A stretch of 64,000 bases of DNA from Mycobacterium arosiense ATCC BAA-1401 = DSM 45069 (lineage in GTDB: Bacteria > Actinomycetota > Actinomycetes > Mycobacteriales > Mycobacteriaceae). The translations under genes were made by a program, and so were the position numbers. Below, one piece after another: positions 26,149-33,974 of this stretch (the stretch's first letter is position 1; each line of letters starts with the position of its first letter). The notes under the pieces were generated by a model. It saw only the letters and a list, made by a program, of their open reading frames with translations, made no database searches and was not told the DNA's origin. The stretch covers positions 1-64,000 of the forward strand of contig NZ_MVHG01000019.1 in NCBI RefSeq assembly GCF_002086125.1, read 5' to 3'.

Positions 26149-27795
26149 TTACAGCGTTTCGTCCAGCTCGCCGAGGCGGTCGGTCAGCCGCAAATTCTCG
26201 GAGTAGTCGACCGGGCAACTGATCAGCGAGACGCCGTCGTCGTCGAGCGCGGCCCGCAGCGTGGGCAGCAGTTCGTCGGCGCTGCTAATTCGGTATCCCT
26301 TGGCGCCGAAACTTTCTGCGTAGGTCACCACGTCGGGGTTATTGAACTTCACGTAGTAGTGCGACCCGAGTTCGAGGTCCATCTTCCATTCAATGAGGCC
26401 GTAACCGCCGTCGTCCCAGATCAGCACGACCAGCGGGATCCGCTCGCGCACGGCGGTCTCGATTTCTTGCGAGTTCATCAGGAACGCTCCGTCGCCGACG
26501 GCAGCCAGTACCTTGGCCTCCGGCTGGGCCAGCTTGACGCCCAACGCTCCCGGGAGGGCAAAACTCATGGTGGACAAGCCATTTGAGATCAGGCAGGTGT
26601 TGCGCTCGAAGGTCGGGTAGAGCCGAGCCATCCACATCTTGGTGGCGCCGGTGTCAACCAGGACGATGTCGCTGCGGCCCAGCGCCGCGCGGGTGTCTGC
26701 GACCACCCTGGCGGGTGCCAGCGGGTAACGCGAATCCTGTTGCCCCCGTGCGAATTCTTCCGCCAGCAGACCCGAGCCGGGCACATCGGCGGCGTGATCG
26801 AAGGTGTGACCGGACAACGCGTCGGTGAGGGCGTTCAGCGAGTCGCTGATGTCACCGATGATCCCCACGTCTACCGAGTAGTGCGCGTCGACCTCGGCGG
26901 GGAAGCGGTGAATGTGGATGATCTTCTTGTCGGCCTGCGGGTTGATCCGGACCGGGTCGAATTCCTGCAACTCGTAGCCGACGGCGATGACGGCGTCGGC
27001 GTTGTCGAACCCGAAGTTGACGTAGTCGTGCCGCATGAAGCCCAACGTCCCGATGCTGTTCGGATGATCGTCGGGCATCACGCCCTTGCCGTGGAAGGTG
27101 TTGGCCACCTGGATGCCGAATTCCTCGGAGAAGCGCACCAGCGCTTTGGTGGCGTCGGCGCGCGCGGCGCCGTGCCCGGCGAGCACCACCGGGCGCTTGG
27201 CGTTGCGCAGCACATCGACGGCGCGCGCTACCTGGCGGGGCGCCGGGGCATCGGCGCGGACGACGTTGCGCGGCAACGGACCCAGGTCGTAGTCGGTGTC
27301 GTCGGCATCGATGTGCTCGGGCACGGCCAAATACACCGCGGCCGGACGCTCGGCCTCGGAGACTTTGAACGCCTTGCGGATCATCTCGGGAATGGCGCGC
27401 GCCGTCGGGATGCCGGCCGACCACCGGGTGATTGGGGCGAACATCGACACCAGGTCCACGTACTGGTGTGACTCCTTGAACTCCCGGTCGTGGCCCACCT
27501 GCGCGGAGATGGCGACCAGTGGGGTGCTGTTGGTGGTGGCGTCGGCCACCCCGAGCTGCATGTTGATGGCGCCGGGCCCCAGCGTGGCCGACACCACCGC
27601 GGCGCGTCCGGTGACCCTGCCGTACATCTCGGCCATGAACGAGGCGGCCTGCTCGTGCCGGGTGAGCACATAGCGGATGGTCGAGGACGCCAGCGCCTGC
27701 ACCAACCGGATGTTCTCCTCACCCGGCACCCCGAACACGACGGAAACACCCTCGTTTTCCAGGCACTTGACGATCAGCTCAGCGGCTTTGCTCAT
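26149..27795 (-). CDS. Thiamine-diphosphate enzyme, acetolactate synthase-like (catabolic type)
   Basis: A 548-residue protein with the three domains of the acetolactate synthase/pyruvate oxidase superfamily. The N-terminal segment contains the catalytic Glu in VLTRHEQAASFMAEMYGRVTG; the middle domain includes VVLAGHGAARADA; the C-terminal ThDP site has GDGAFLMNSQEIETAV ending in an IWDDGGYGLIEWK variant of the GDG-N motif. It resembles AlsS-type enzymes that join two pyruvates to acetolactate without a regulatory subunit; other carboligase or decarboxylase activities are possible. It is divergent from gabD1, and its own leader holds the palindrome TCCCTTAAGGGA at 27804-27815 over the ribosome-binding site. 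Confidence 0.88.
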   Translation of the reverse strand: MSKAAELIVKCLENEGVSVVFGVPGEENIRLVQALASSTIRYVLTRHEQAASFMAEMYGRVTGRAAVVSATLGPGAINMQLGVADATTNSTPLVAISAQVGHDREFKESHQYVDLVSMFAPITRWSAGIPTARAIPEMIRKAFKVSEAERPAAVYLAVPEHIDADDTDYDLGPLPRNVVRADAPAPRQVARAVDVLRNAKRPVVLAGHGAARADATKALVRFSEEFGIQVANTFHGKGVMPDDHPNSIGTLGFMRHDYVNFGFDNADAVIAVGYELQEFDPVRINPQADKKIIHIHRFPAEVDAHYSVDVGIIGDISDSLNALTDALSGHTFDHAADVPGSGLLAEEFARGQQDSRYPLAPARVVADTRAALGRSDIVLVDTGATKMWMARLYPTFERNTCLISNGLSTMSFALPGALGVKLAQPEAKVLAAVGDGAFLMNSQEIETAVRERIPLVVLIWDDGGYGLIEWKMDLELGSHYYVKFNNPDVVTYAESFGAKGYRISSADELLPTLRAALDDDGVSLISCPVDYSENLRLTDRLGELDETL

Positions 27796-27803
27796 CCGAC
27801 ACC

Positions 27804-27815
27804 TCCCTTAAGGGA
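27804..27815. promoter_or_regulatory. 12-bp palindrome in the acetolactate synthase-like / gabD1 divergent spacer
   Basis: TCCCTTAAGGGA is a perfect palindrome and overlaps the GGGAGG ribosome-binding site of the minus-strand ThDP-enzyme gene (start 27795). A related CCTTAAG hexamer-like core recurs at about 27850. It could be an operator controlling one or both divergent genes. Confidence 0.35.
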
Positions 27816-27885
27816 ACGATAGTGGCAGGCTAGGAGTTGGACTCTTCAGCCTTAAGCAACACGAACCCGATGAAGGAGGGCCGAC

Positions 27886-29304
27886 GTGCCCATCGCCACC
27901 ATTAACCCGGCTACCGGCGAGACAGTGAAGACCTTCACCCCGGCCACCGATGAAGAAGTCGACGCCGCCATTGCGCGTGCCTACGAACGCTTCCTTGATT
28001 ACCGCCACAACACCACGTTTGCCCAGCGGGCGCAGTGGGCAAACGCCACCGCGGACCTGCTCGAAGCGGAGGCCGACGAGGTCGCCGCCATGATGACCCT
28101 GGAGATGGGTAAGACCCTGAAGTCGGCCAAGGCGGAAGTACTCAAGTGCGCCAAGGGTTTTCGCTACTACGCCGAGAATGCCGAGCAGCTGCTGGCCGAC
28201 GAACCGGCCGACGCCGAGGCGGTGGGCGCGAAGAAGGCCTACACCCGCTATCAGCCGCTCGGGGTGGTGCTGGCGGTGATGCCATGGAACTTCCCGCTTT
28301 GGCAGGCCGTCCGGTTCGCCGCACCGGCGCTGATGGCCGGCAACGTCGGGATCCTCAAGCACGCGTCGAACGTGCCGCAGACCGCGCTGTACCTCGCCGA
28401 CGTGATCGCCCGCGGCGGCTTCCCCGAGGGGTGTTTCCAAACCCTGCTCGTCTCCTCCAGCGCGGTCGAGCGCATCCTGCGCGATCCGCGGGTGGTGGCG
28501 GCGACCCTGACCGGCAGCGAACCGGCCGGCCAGTCGGTGGCGGCCATCGCCGGCGACGAGATCAAGCCGACCGTGCTCGAACTCGGCGGCAGCGACCCGT
28601 TCATCGTGATGCCGTCGGCGAACCTGGACGAGGCCGCCAAGACCGCGGTCACCGCCCGGGTGCAGAACAACGGCCAATCGTGCATCGCCGCGAAGCGGTT
28701 CATCGTGCACACCGACATCTACGAAGCGTTCGTCGACAAGTTCACCGAGCAGATGGAGGCGCTGACCGTCGGTGACCCGACCGACCCGGACACCGACGTG
28801 GGTCCGCTGGCCACCGAGTCGGGCCGCGACGAGATCGCCAAGCAGGTCGACGACGCCGCCGCGGCGGGCGCGGTGATCCGGCTCGGCGGCAAGCCCCTCG
28901 ACCGGCCGGGGTGGTACTACCCGCCGACGGTGGTCACCGACATCACCAAGGACATGGCGCTCTACACCGAGGAGGTGTTCGGACCCGTGGCGTCGATGTA
29001 CCGGGCCGCCGACATCGACGAGGCCATCGAGATCGCCAACGCCACCACCTTCGGCCTGGGGTCCAACGCCTGGACCAACGACGAGGCCGAGCAGCAGCGC
29101 TTCATCGACGACATCGAGGCCGGCCAGGTCTTCATCAACGGGATGACGGTGTCCTACCCGGAGCTGGGATTCGGTGGCGTCAAGCGGTCGGGCTACGGGC
29201 GCGAGCTCGCGGGCCTGGGCATCCGCGCGTTCGTCAACGCCAAGACCGTGTGGGTCGGGGAATCCGAAAGCGGGTCTTCGTCGGGCGACGACAAGGTCGA
29301 GTGA
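27886..29304 (+). CDS. gabD1: GabD1, succinate-semialdehyde dehydrogenase
   Basis: A 472-residue aldehyde dehydrogenase starting at GTG 27886 behind GAAGGAGGGC. It has the PWNFPLWQAVRFAAPALMAGN cofactor segment, general base Glu in LELGGSDPF and the nucleophile in NNGQSCIAAKRF. The KH/S context after GNVGILKHASN fits NADP use as in H37Rv GabD1 (Rv0234c). It oxidises succinic semialdehyde to succinate, completing the variant TCA route from 2-oxoglutarate or the GABA shunt. It is divergent from the ThDP enzyme and convergent with R2lox, separated from the latter by a strong terminator hairpin. Confidence 0.95.
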   Translation: MPIATINPATGETVKTFTPATDEEVDAAIARAYERFLDYRHNTTFAQRAQWANATADLLEAEADEVAAMMTLEMGKTLKSAKAEVLKCAKGFRYYAENAEQLLADEPADAEAVGAKKAYTRYQPLGVVLAVMPWNFPLWQAVRFAAPALMAGNVGILKHASNVPQTALYLADVIARGGFPEGCFQTLLVSSSAVERILRDPRVVAATLTGSEPAGQSVAAIAGDEIKPTVLELGGSDPFIVMPSANLDEAAKTAVTARVQNNGQSCIAAKRFIVHTDIYEAFVDKFTEQMEALTVGDPTDPDTDVGPLATESGRDEIAKQVDDAAAAGAVIRLGGKPLDRPGWYYPPTVVTDITKDMALYTEEVFGPVASMYRAADIDEAIEIANATTFGLGSNAWTNDEAEQQRFIDDIEAGQVFINGMTVSYPELGFGGVKRSGYGRELAGLGIRAFVNAKTVWVGESESGSSSGDDKVE

Positions 29305-29312
29305 CTGCTGGC

Positions 29313-29368
29313 GAGCAGACGCAAAAGCCCGCGACACGCCGAAGTGTTGGGGGCTTTTGCGTCTGCTC
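29313..29368. terminator. Bidirectional terminator between gabD1 and R2lox
   Basis: Arms GAGCAGACGCAAAAGCCC (29313-29330) and GGGCTTTTGCGTCTGCTC (29351-29368) are exactly complementary over 18 bp, with a 20-base loop that can itself pair ACAC with GTGT. It starts nine bases after the gabD1 stop and ends five bases before the R2lox stop, so it can end both converging transcripts. The AAAA/TTTT tract is inside the stem rather than after it. Confidence 0.85.
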
Positions 29369-29372
29369 AGCG

Positions 29373-30308
29373 TCAGACCGCAGCCAGGGCCTTCTCGTCC
29401 TCCTCGGCGAAGGTGTCCTCGAGCTGGACCGGCGAGTAATCGAGGTCGATCTCGCTGAGCGGTCGCCCCCGCGCGCTGGAGATGGTGCCGAAGCGCCGCA
29501 TCCCCTTGTCGGAGGCGTAGGCCATGAACTCGTCCACCGACAGGCCGAAGGGCATCGGGTCATAGAGGGCGAAGCCCTCCTCGATCAGGCGCAGGCCCAG
29601 CGGCATCAGCTCGTTCATCCGCGTTTCGAAGACGCCCCAGTTGGCGTCGTCGGCTGCCACGTGGCGCCGGCAGGTGAACGTGCCCCACGCCATGTGCCGC
29701 CGCTCGTCGTCGCCGATGCGACGCACCAGCTCCTGCATGCCGGGCAGAATGCCGCGCTCCACGCAGATCTTGTGCCAGCCGAAATAACCGGTCAGCGCCA
29801 GCATGCCTTCGACCATGTGGTTGTAGGTCACCGACGCCCGTACCTGGGCGGCCGGCGACGGATCGACCGTCAGCGCGTTCAGGCACTCCGGCAGTTCCTC
29901 GTAGAAGATCGTGCGGTAGGCCGGCACGTCGTCGAGGAAGTAGTGCAGGTCCTCGGTGATGCCGACGGCGTCGAGCCACATGCGGAACACCTGGACGTGC
30001 TTGGCTTCCTCAAAGGCGAACTGCGTCAGATACATCTCGTCGCCGAGCCGGCCTTCGGCCCGCATCGCGGCCATGAACGGCTGGATGTCCTGGGTCACCG
30101 ACTCCTCGCCGGCGATGAACTCGGCGCACAGCCGGGTCGCATAGCTGCGTTCGTCGTCGGTGAGCCGCTCCCAGTCCTCGCGATCGCGGGAGAAGTCGAT
30201 GTCGGCCGGATTCCAGAATTTTGCGTTGCCGCCCGCGAAGAGCTTGAGCGGCAAGCTGTCCCAGTTGAGGCCGCCCTGGGCCATCGAGGCGATTCGGGTG
30301 CGATTCAT
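29373..30308 (-). CDS. nrdB: R2-like ligand-binding oxidase (R2lox, annotated nrdB in H37Rv)
   Basis: A 311-residue ferritin-like protein orthologous to Rv0233. Metal ligands are all present: Glu68, Glu101 and His104 (FEEAKH), Glu167, and the later DDERRH Glu/His pair. Val71 and Tyr162, the residues cross-linked in the characterised protein, are both conserved, so this is the Mn/Fe R2lox class and not a ribonucleotide reductase subunit despite the historic name. It binds a long-chain fatty-acid-like ligand and does two-electron oxidation chemistry of unknown physiological substrate. Its ATG overlaps the stop of the upstream TetR gene (ATGA), so the two are co-translated. Confidence 0.95.
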   Translation of the reverse strand: MNRTRIASMAQGGLNWDSLPLKLFAGGNAKFWNPADIDFSRDREDWERLTDDERSYATRLCAEFIAGEESVTQDIQPFMAAMRAEGRLGDEMYLTQFAFEEAKHVQVFRMWLDAVGITEDLHYFLDDVPAYRTIFYEELPECLNALTVDPSPAAQVRASVTYNHMVEGMLALTGYFGWHKICVERGILPGMQELVRRIGDDERRHMAWGTFTCRRHVAADDANWGVFETRMNELMPLGLRLIEEGFALYDPMPFGLSVDEFMAYASDKGMRRFGTISSARGRPLSEIDLDYSPVQLEDTFAEEDEKALAAV

Positions 30309-30988
30309 GTGACCTCCTCAGATCGTTTGGGGGCTGGGCTGATTGGCGCGGCCGAGAACGCCGCCGCCAGCACCGCGACCAGCCTGCGTACCGCCAGGGC
30401 CGGCTGTTCGGGTGTGCGCTCGTCAAGGCCGAGGATCGGATCCAGGCCGCGCATATACGGCGCCAGTGCCAGGTGCGGGAAGATCAACAACAGCAACGAC
30501 AGCAGCGCATCGGTGTCGGAATTCGCGCGCAGGTCGCCGCGCAGCTGCGCGTCGCGCACCAACGGGCGCATCACTTCCAGGTAGTGCCGGTGAATGACGT
30601 GCTGCACGCTGACTCGGGCTTCGGTGTCGACTTCCAGGGTCGCCGCGGCGTGCAGCGCGCGTTCGTGGGGATGGTCGGCGAAGTAGGCCACCCAGGCGTC
30701 GAGCCAGTCGGTGAGGAACTCGAAAAACGGCCGGCTCGGATCCAGTTCGCGGATGCGGTCCTCCATGTGGGCCCGCACCCGCTGGCTGCCGACGTCGGCG
30801 ATGAACGCGTAAAGGTCGCGCTTGTCCGCGAAGTACTGGAACAGGCTGCCCTTGGCGACCCCGGCGCGGCGCGCGATGACGTTCAGGCTGCCGCGGGAGA
30901 ACCCGTGCGCCCCGAACTCCGCCTCCGCGGCTTCGACGATCGCGGCGCGCCGGGCGGGGTCCACCCGTGCCCAAGTCACCGTTGGCAA
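30305..30988 (-). CDS. TetR-family regulator (Rv0232-like)
   Basis: A 227-residue TetR protein, probably starting at TTG 30988 because AGGAGG ends five bases before it; a GTG three codons later is the alternative. The helix-turn-helix is [30 protein letters not shown]. It is the first gene of a two-gene operon with R2lox (4-bp overlap). A 15-bp palindrome lies at 31007-31021 directly on its promoter, strongly suggesting autorepression. A fatty-acid or acyl-CoA effector would suit the R2lox ligand, but this is inference. Confidence 0.92.
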   Translation of the reverse strand: MPTVTWARVDPARRAAIVEAAEAEFGAHGFSRGSLNVIARRAGVAKGSLFQYFADKRDLYAFIADVGSQRVRAHMEDRIRELDPSRPFFEFLTDWLDAWVAYFADHPHERALHAAATLEVDTEARVSVQHVIHRHYLEVMRPLVRDAQLRGDLRANSDTDALLSLLLLIFPHLALAPYMRGLDPILGLDERTPEQPALAVRRLVAVLAAAFSAAPISPAPKRSEEVT

Positions 30989-31006
30989 CGCGGCCTCCTA
31001 ACGTTG

Positions 31007-31047
31007 ATGACCACTGGTCATACTACGGTGAGCTGCGTCACAGTCAA
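31007..31047 (-). promoter_or_regulatory. Promoter and TetR operator of the Rv0232-R2lox operon
   Basis: Reading the minus strand: -35 TTGACT (31042-31047), a 16-base spacer, -10 TAGTAT (31020-31025), then ATGACCAGTGGTCAT (31007-31021), a perfect 15-bp palindrome overlapping the end of the -10 box and the expected transcription start. AGGAGG and the TTG start codon follow about 20 bases later. A repressor bound to the palindrome would block RNA polymerase. The natural candidate is the TetR protein encoded immediately downstream. Confidence 0.72.
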
Positions 31048-31063
31048 GGGCGTTTTTCCTGGC

Positions 31064-31123
31064 CAACGTGAAACTAACTTCGCGCTCGCCGCTCAACGTG
31101 AAACTAACTTCACGCTCGGCGGG
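31064..31123. repeat. Tandem 30-bp repeats, each with an inverted repeat
   Basis: Two 30-bp units (31064-31093, 31094-31123) share CAACGTGAAACTAACTTC and CGCTCG. The second unit contains CGTGAA-ACTAAC-TTCACG, a perfect 6-bp inverted repeat; the first has one mismatch in it. They lie upstream of the -35 box of the TetR-R2lox operon and just after the fadE4 stop. They could be activator or repressor sites, or remnants of a dispersed repeat. Confidence 0.75.
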
Positions 31124-31147
31124 GATTGGAGCTCGGTGCTGCGAGCC

Positions 31148-32869
31148 TCAGGGCCGCATCTGGTAGGCGCCGCTCAGGGGCAGCACGTGGTCCTTCCAGA
31201 TCTGGTCGTAGCGCGCCGAGTCGTGGGCGGGGCGCCGGATCATCCGCAGCGCGAAGCGGGCCTGCTCGTCGGTCGTCGCGGGCTTGTCGGACAGCTCGAC
31301 GGCGTAGGCGTTGAAGTCGCGCACCAACACGGCGAAGATCTCGTCGATCAACCCGTCGTCGACGCCCGAGAGCCCGGCCTCCTCCAGGATGAGCTGGGCG
31401 TAGGGCACGGTGGCGAACAGTTGCCCGACGGCGAAGGCGAAGTCGATGTCCTTCTGCTGCACGGCATCCGGGGTAGCGGCGGCAAGCATGTCGGCCAGCA
31501 CGTCGATCTGCGAGCGCAGCAGCGCCACGTTGGGCAGGTGCCCGAAGCCGTCAAACGGCGCGCGCCAGTCGTGGAAACGCACCTTGCCCAGCCCGCCGGT
31601 CGGCCCCTGCGCGAACAGGAACGTGTCGTCGGCGGCGTCGTCGCGGCGGCCGATCAACGGCAGCGCGCCGTTGGGGGCGAACAGGAAGTTGGGCATGAAC
31701 TTGCCGAGTAGGCCGATGTTGATGTGGACGGTGCCCTCCAGCCGGGGCAGCAGGCCGATCTCGCGGGTCATCGCCTCGAAGAGGGTGTCCTTCTCCACGC
31801 CCTTGGCGGCGATGACGTCCCACAGCGCGGTGATGACGCGCTCACCCTCGCTGGTGATCTTCGCCTTGGTCAGCGGGCTGTACAGCAGGTAGCGGCGGTC
31901 GGAGGCCGAAGCGCTGCGCATGTAGTCGCAGGCGCGGGTGGCGACCAGCCGCATCGCGACCAGTCGCGCGTAGGCGTCGGTGAGCAGCCGGCGCACGTGG
32001 GTGAAGTCGGTGACGACGGTCCCGTACAGAATGCGGTTGGAGGCGTGGGTGACCGCCTCGTACATCGCGTGGGTACACATGCCGACCGCGCCCCAGCCGA
32101 GGTTGTACTTGCAGACGTTGACGGTGTTGAGCGCGGCGTGGAAGGCCTCGGGCCCGCGGTGCAGGATGTCGGCGTCGGTCACTGGGTAGTCGCGCAACGC
32201 ATAGTTGGCGATGAAGTTCTGCGAATTCACCACGTTCTTGATCAGGTCGTAGCGCTCGTGCTGGGAGTCGGCGGCAAAGAACACGTACTCCCGGTCAGTT
32301 TCCGAGGTGCCCTCGAACTTGCCGAAGGTGGAGACCATCCGGGCCACGTTGGCGTTGCCGATGTAGTACTTCTCCCCGGTGGCGGTCCAGCCTCCGCCCG
32401 GAGACGGCGTCAGGTTCATGTCGGTCTGGTAGACGTCCGCGCCGTGCGTCTGCTCCGACAAGCCGAACGCAAAGACCTCACCGGCCTCGAGCAACGCGGC
32501 GGCCTTGCGCTTGGCGTCGGAGTTGGCGCTCATCCAGATCGGCCCCAGGCCCAGGGCGGTGACCTGGAAGGGATACCAGTAGTTGAGCCCGTAGAACCCG
32601 ACGATCTCGGCGAACGCACTGATCCGGTAGGTGTCCCAGCGGCAAGCCTCTACTTCTGAGGCCCCATAGGCGCTCGGTGTCAGCAGCGACGCGAAGATGC
32701 GCTCGCGGGCGACGTGCTCCAAAAAGTCGGAGTACCAGACCCGTTCGTGGTCGTCGGACTTAAGCCTGGCCTTGCCGCGGGATTCGAAGAAGTCCACCGT
32801 GGCGGCCATGATCTCCCCCGAGCGGCGGTCTGGGTACTGGCGTTGCAGGTGGTTGGGATTGAGCAACAT
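31148..32869 (-). CDS. fadE4: FadE4, acyl-CoA dehydrogenase
   Basis: A 573-residue acyl-CoA dehydrogenase homologous to Rv0231. ATG 32869 is chosen since GGGAGG lies seven bases upstream; an open frame extends further but without a start site. It has the FAD-binding segments FGLSEQTHGADVYQTDMNLTP and YYIGNANVARMVSTFGK, and a long C-terminal region as in the larger FadE proteins. The family introduces a 2,3-double bond into acyl-CoA with electron transfer to ETF. It is divergent from php with a 124-bp spacer. The substrate is unknown; neighbouring lactonase and CoA ligase genes suggest a shared catabolic pathway. Confidence 0.92.
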   Translation of the reverse strand: MLLNPNHLQRQYPDRRSGEIMAATVDFFESRGKARLKSDDHERVWYSDFLEHVARERIFASLLTPSAYGASEVEACRWDTYRISAFAEIVGFYGLNYWYPFQVTALGLGPIWMSANSDAKRKAAALLEAGEVFAFGLSEQTHGADVYQTDMNLTPSPGGGWTATGEKYYIGNANVARMVSTFGKFEGTSETDREYVFFAADSQHERYDLIKNVVNSQNFIANYALRDYPVTDADILHRGPEAFHAALNTVNVCKYNLGWGAVGMCTHAMYEAVTHASNRILYGTVVTDFTHVRRLLTDAYARLVAMRLVATRACDYMRSASASDRRYLLYSPLTKAKITSEGERVITALWDVIAAKGVEKDTLFEAMTREIGLLPRLEGTVHINIGLLGKFMPNFLFAPNGALPLIGRRDDAADDTFLFAQGPTGGLGKVRFHDWRAPFDGFGHLPNVALLRSQIDVLADMLAAATPDAVQQKDIDFAFAVGQLFATVPYAQLILEEAGLSGVDDGLIDEIFAVLVRDFNAYAVELSDKPATTDEQARFALRMIRRPAHDSARYDQIWKDHVLPLSGAYQMRP

Positions 32870-32993
32870 GACGTGCCTCCCGGCGGGCTCTCGACGAAGA
32901 CGAGGGTGACGGTACTGCAATAGGGCGGCCGTCGGGGCACCTGGAGCAAAACCACCCTGTTGGTCGGGTGTCCGTCGACCTAGCATCAGTGGC

Positions 32994-33974
32994 GTGTCAG
33001 AACTCAATACCGTTCGCGGGTCCATCGACACCGCTGCGCTGGGCGTGACCCTCATGCATGAGCACGTGTTCATCATGACCACCGAAATCGCCCAGAACTA
33101 CCCGGAAGCGTGGGGCGACGAAGAACAGCGGGTGGCCGACGCCATCAGTCGGCTCAACGAGCTCAAGGCCCGCGGGGTGGACACCATCGTCGATCTCACC
33201 GTGATAGGCCTGGGCCGCTACATTCCGCGCATCGCCCGGGTCGCGGCGGCCACCGAGCTGAATATTGTTGTGGCAACGGGCCTTTACACCTACAACGACG
33301 TGCCGTTCTACTTTCACTACCTGGGCCCGGGCGGCGAGCTCGGCGGGCCGGAGATCATGACCGACATGTTCGTCCGCGACATCGAGCAGGGCATCGCCGA
33401 CACCGGCATCAAGGCCGGGATCCTCAAGTGCGCCACCGACGCGCCCGGTGTCACCCCCGGCGTGGAACGGGTGCTGCGCGCGGTCGCCCAGGCGCACAAG
33501 CGCACCGGGGTGCCGATCTCCACGCACACCCACGCCGGGCTGCGGCGCGGGCTTGAGCAGCAACGCATCTTCGAAGAAGAGGGCGTCGACCTGAGCCGGG
33601 TGGTCATCGGGCACTCGGGCGACAGCACCGACGTCGGCTATCTCGAAGAGCTCATCGCCGCCGGTTCCTACCTCGGCATGGACCGCTTCGGCATCGACGC
33701 GATCTCGCCGTTCGAGGATCGGGTGAACATCGTGGCGCAGATGTGCGAGCGCGGGCACGCCGACAAGATGGTGCTCTCGCACGACGCCAACTGTTATTTC
33801 GATGCGCTGCCCGAGGAGCTGGTGCCGCAGGTCATGCCCAACTGGCATTACCTGCACATCCACAACGACGTCATCCCCGCGCTCAAGGAGCGCGGCGTCA
33901 CCGACGAGCAGCTGCACACCATGCTGGTGGACAACCCGCGGCGCATCTTCGAGCGGCAGGGCTCCTATGAGTGA
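32994..33974 (+). CDS. php: Phosphotriesterase-like lactonase
   Basis: A 326-residue amidohydrolase-fold enzyme homologous to Rv0230c. All metal-site residues are visible: His22 and His24 (MHEHV), Lys145 (bridging lysine, ILKCATD), His178 (STHTH), His207 (IGHSGD) and Asp264 (LSHDA). Members hydrolyse lactones such as N-acyl-homoserine lactones and gamma/delta-lactones, with weak phosphotriesterase side activity. It starts at GTG 32994. Its last eight bases overlap the start of an acyl-CoA ligase gene, implying the hydroxy-acid product may be activated to its CoA ester. Confidence 0.95.
   Translation: MSELNTVRGSIDTAALGVTLMHEHVFIMTTEIAQNYPEAWGDEEQRVADAISRLNELKARGVDTIVDLTVIGLGRYIPRIARVAAATELNIVVATGLYTYNDVPFYFHYLGPGGELGGPEIMTDMFVRDIEQGIADTGIKAGILKCATDAPGVTPGVERVLRAVAQAHKRTGVPISTHTHAGLRRGLEQQRIFEEEGVDLSRVVIGHSGDSTDVGYLEELIAAGSYLGMDRFGIDAISPFEDRVNIVAQMCERGHADKMVLSHDANCYFDALPEELVPQVMPNWHYLHIHNDVIPALKERGVTDEQLHTMLVDNPRRIFERQGSYE

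Noticed and set aside
31064..31123. Start of a CRISPR array
   Set aside because: Only two units, directly adjacent without spacers.
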